A stretch of 5,593 nt of DNA, taken from NCBI GenBank assembly GCA_030150085.1, contig JASLGJ010000046.1, forward strand, positions 1 through 5,593, read 5' to 3'. Positions 5,519 to 5,593 of this stretch are shown here, piece after piece (the stretch's first letter is position 1; every line of letters begins with the position of its first letter). The notes under the pieces are model-generated. The model saw nothing but the letters and a program-made list of their open reading frames with translations, did not search any database and was not told where the DNA came from. Both the position numbers and the translations under genes were made by a program. The stretch is from Candidatus Elarobacter sp. GTDB taxonomy: Bacteria > Vulcanimicrobiota > Vulcanimicrobiia > Vulcanimicrobiales > Vulcanimicrobiaceae.

Positions 5519-5593
5519 GCCCGCGCGCGGCCGCGCCGCGGCGGCGCTAGCAGCAGCTCGCGCCGCCGGACGACGGCTCGCAGCACGCTTCGC
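5515..5593 (-). CDS. C-terminal end of an unidentified gene upstream of aat (truncated by window edge)
   Basis: Reading leftward from the window edge, a frame codes for 25 residues (RSVLRAVVRRRELLLAPPRR followed by GRARA) and ends in a TGA at 5517-5515. That stop overlaps the aat GTG by the same GTGA arrangement used at two junctions of the + strand operon, which is the main reason to call it coding. The short peptide is Arg/Leu-rich and I recognise no family. The alternative is that aat itself extends upstream: its own frame is also open to the window edge, giving an Ala/Arg-rich stretch unlike any Aat N-terminus. A non-coding leader is a third possibility, since stop codons are rare at this GC content. 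Confidence 0.45.
   Translation of the reverse strand, partial: RSVLRAVVRRRELLLAPPRRGRARA

Noticed and set aside
1..5593. Search by eye for CRISPR arrays, insertion sequence ends, tRNA genes, riboswitches and phage or defence genes
   Set aside because: No regularly spaced repeats, transposase motifs, cloverleaf sequences or such gene families were seen; genes fill essentially the whole window.

Overview
The window is an ordinary-looking, densely packed stretch of a very GC-rich bacterial chromosome (well above 70% GC by eye, almost every third codon position G or C). It contains most of an aromatic amino acid (shikimate pathway) operon on the + strand and a converging - strand unit carrying the leucyl/phenylalanyl-tRNA--protein transferase gene. 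The phylum cannot be fixed from this window. The chorismate synthase is of the long type (388 aa, ending motif ERADTCAVPAA) seen in Gram-positive, actinobacterial and Deinococcus-like lineages rather than the short E. coli type, yet an Aat protein is also present. That combination argues against a typical proteobacterium or actinomycete. A high-GC lineage such as Eremiobacterota or Deinococcota is a guess only.

Layout, + strand: 3' end of aroE (shikimate dehydrogenase, 1-359); aroC (chorismate synthase, 356-1522); a fused aroK-aroB gene (shikimate kinase plus 3-dehydroquinate synthase in one 548-aa protein, 1512-3158); aroQ (type II 3-dehydroquinase, 3155-3652); and an aldo/keto reductase gene (3649-4662). 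Every junction overlaps: GTGA, an 11-bp overlap, ATGA and GTGA. The five genes therefore look like one translationally coupled transcription unit whose promoter lies upstream of the window. - strand: the last 25 codons of an unidentified gene (5515-5593) overlap by GTGA the start of aat (4667-5518). The two units converge with only 4 bp between their stop codons.

Together the operon encodes AroB (DAHP to 3-dehydroquinate), AroQ (to 3-dehydroshikimate), AroE (to shikimate), AroK (to shikimate 3-phosphate) and AroC (EPSP to chorismate). The first step (DAHP synthase) and the sixth (AroA, EPSP synthase) are not in the window. The terminal aldo/keto reductase has no established role in this pathway. 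Aat adds Leu/Phe to N-terminal Lys/Arg to mark proteins for degradation, and is functionally unrelated.

I see no mobile element, CRISPR array, tRNA, rRNA or novel multi-gene system, and no gene-free stretch longer than a few bases. The points worth a second look are local: the AroK-AroB fusion with a Gly-to-Ala change in its shikimate-binding motif, odd tails on AroKB, AroQ and Aat, changed NADP-binding motifs in AroE and the reductase, and a tandem duplication at the aat start.
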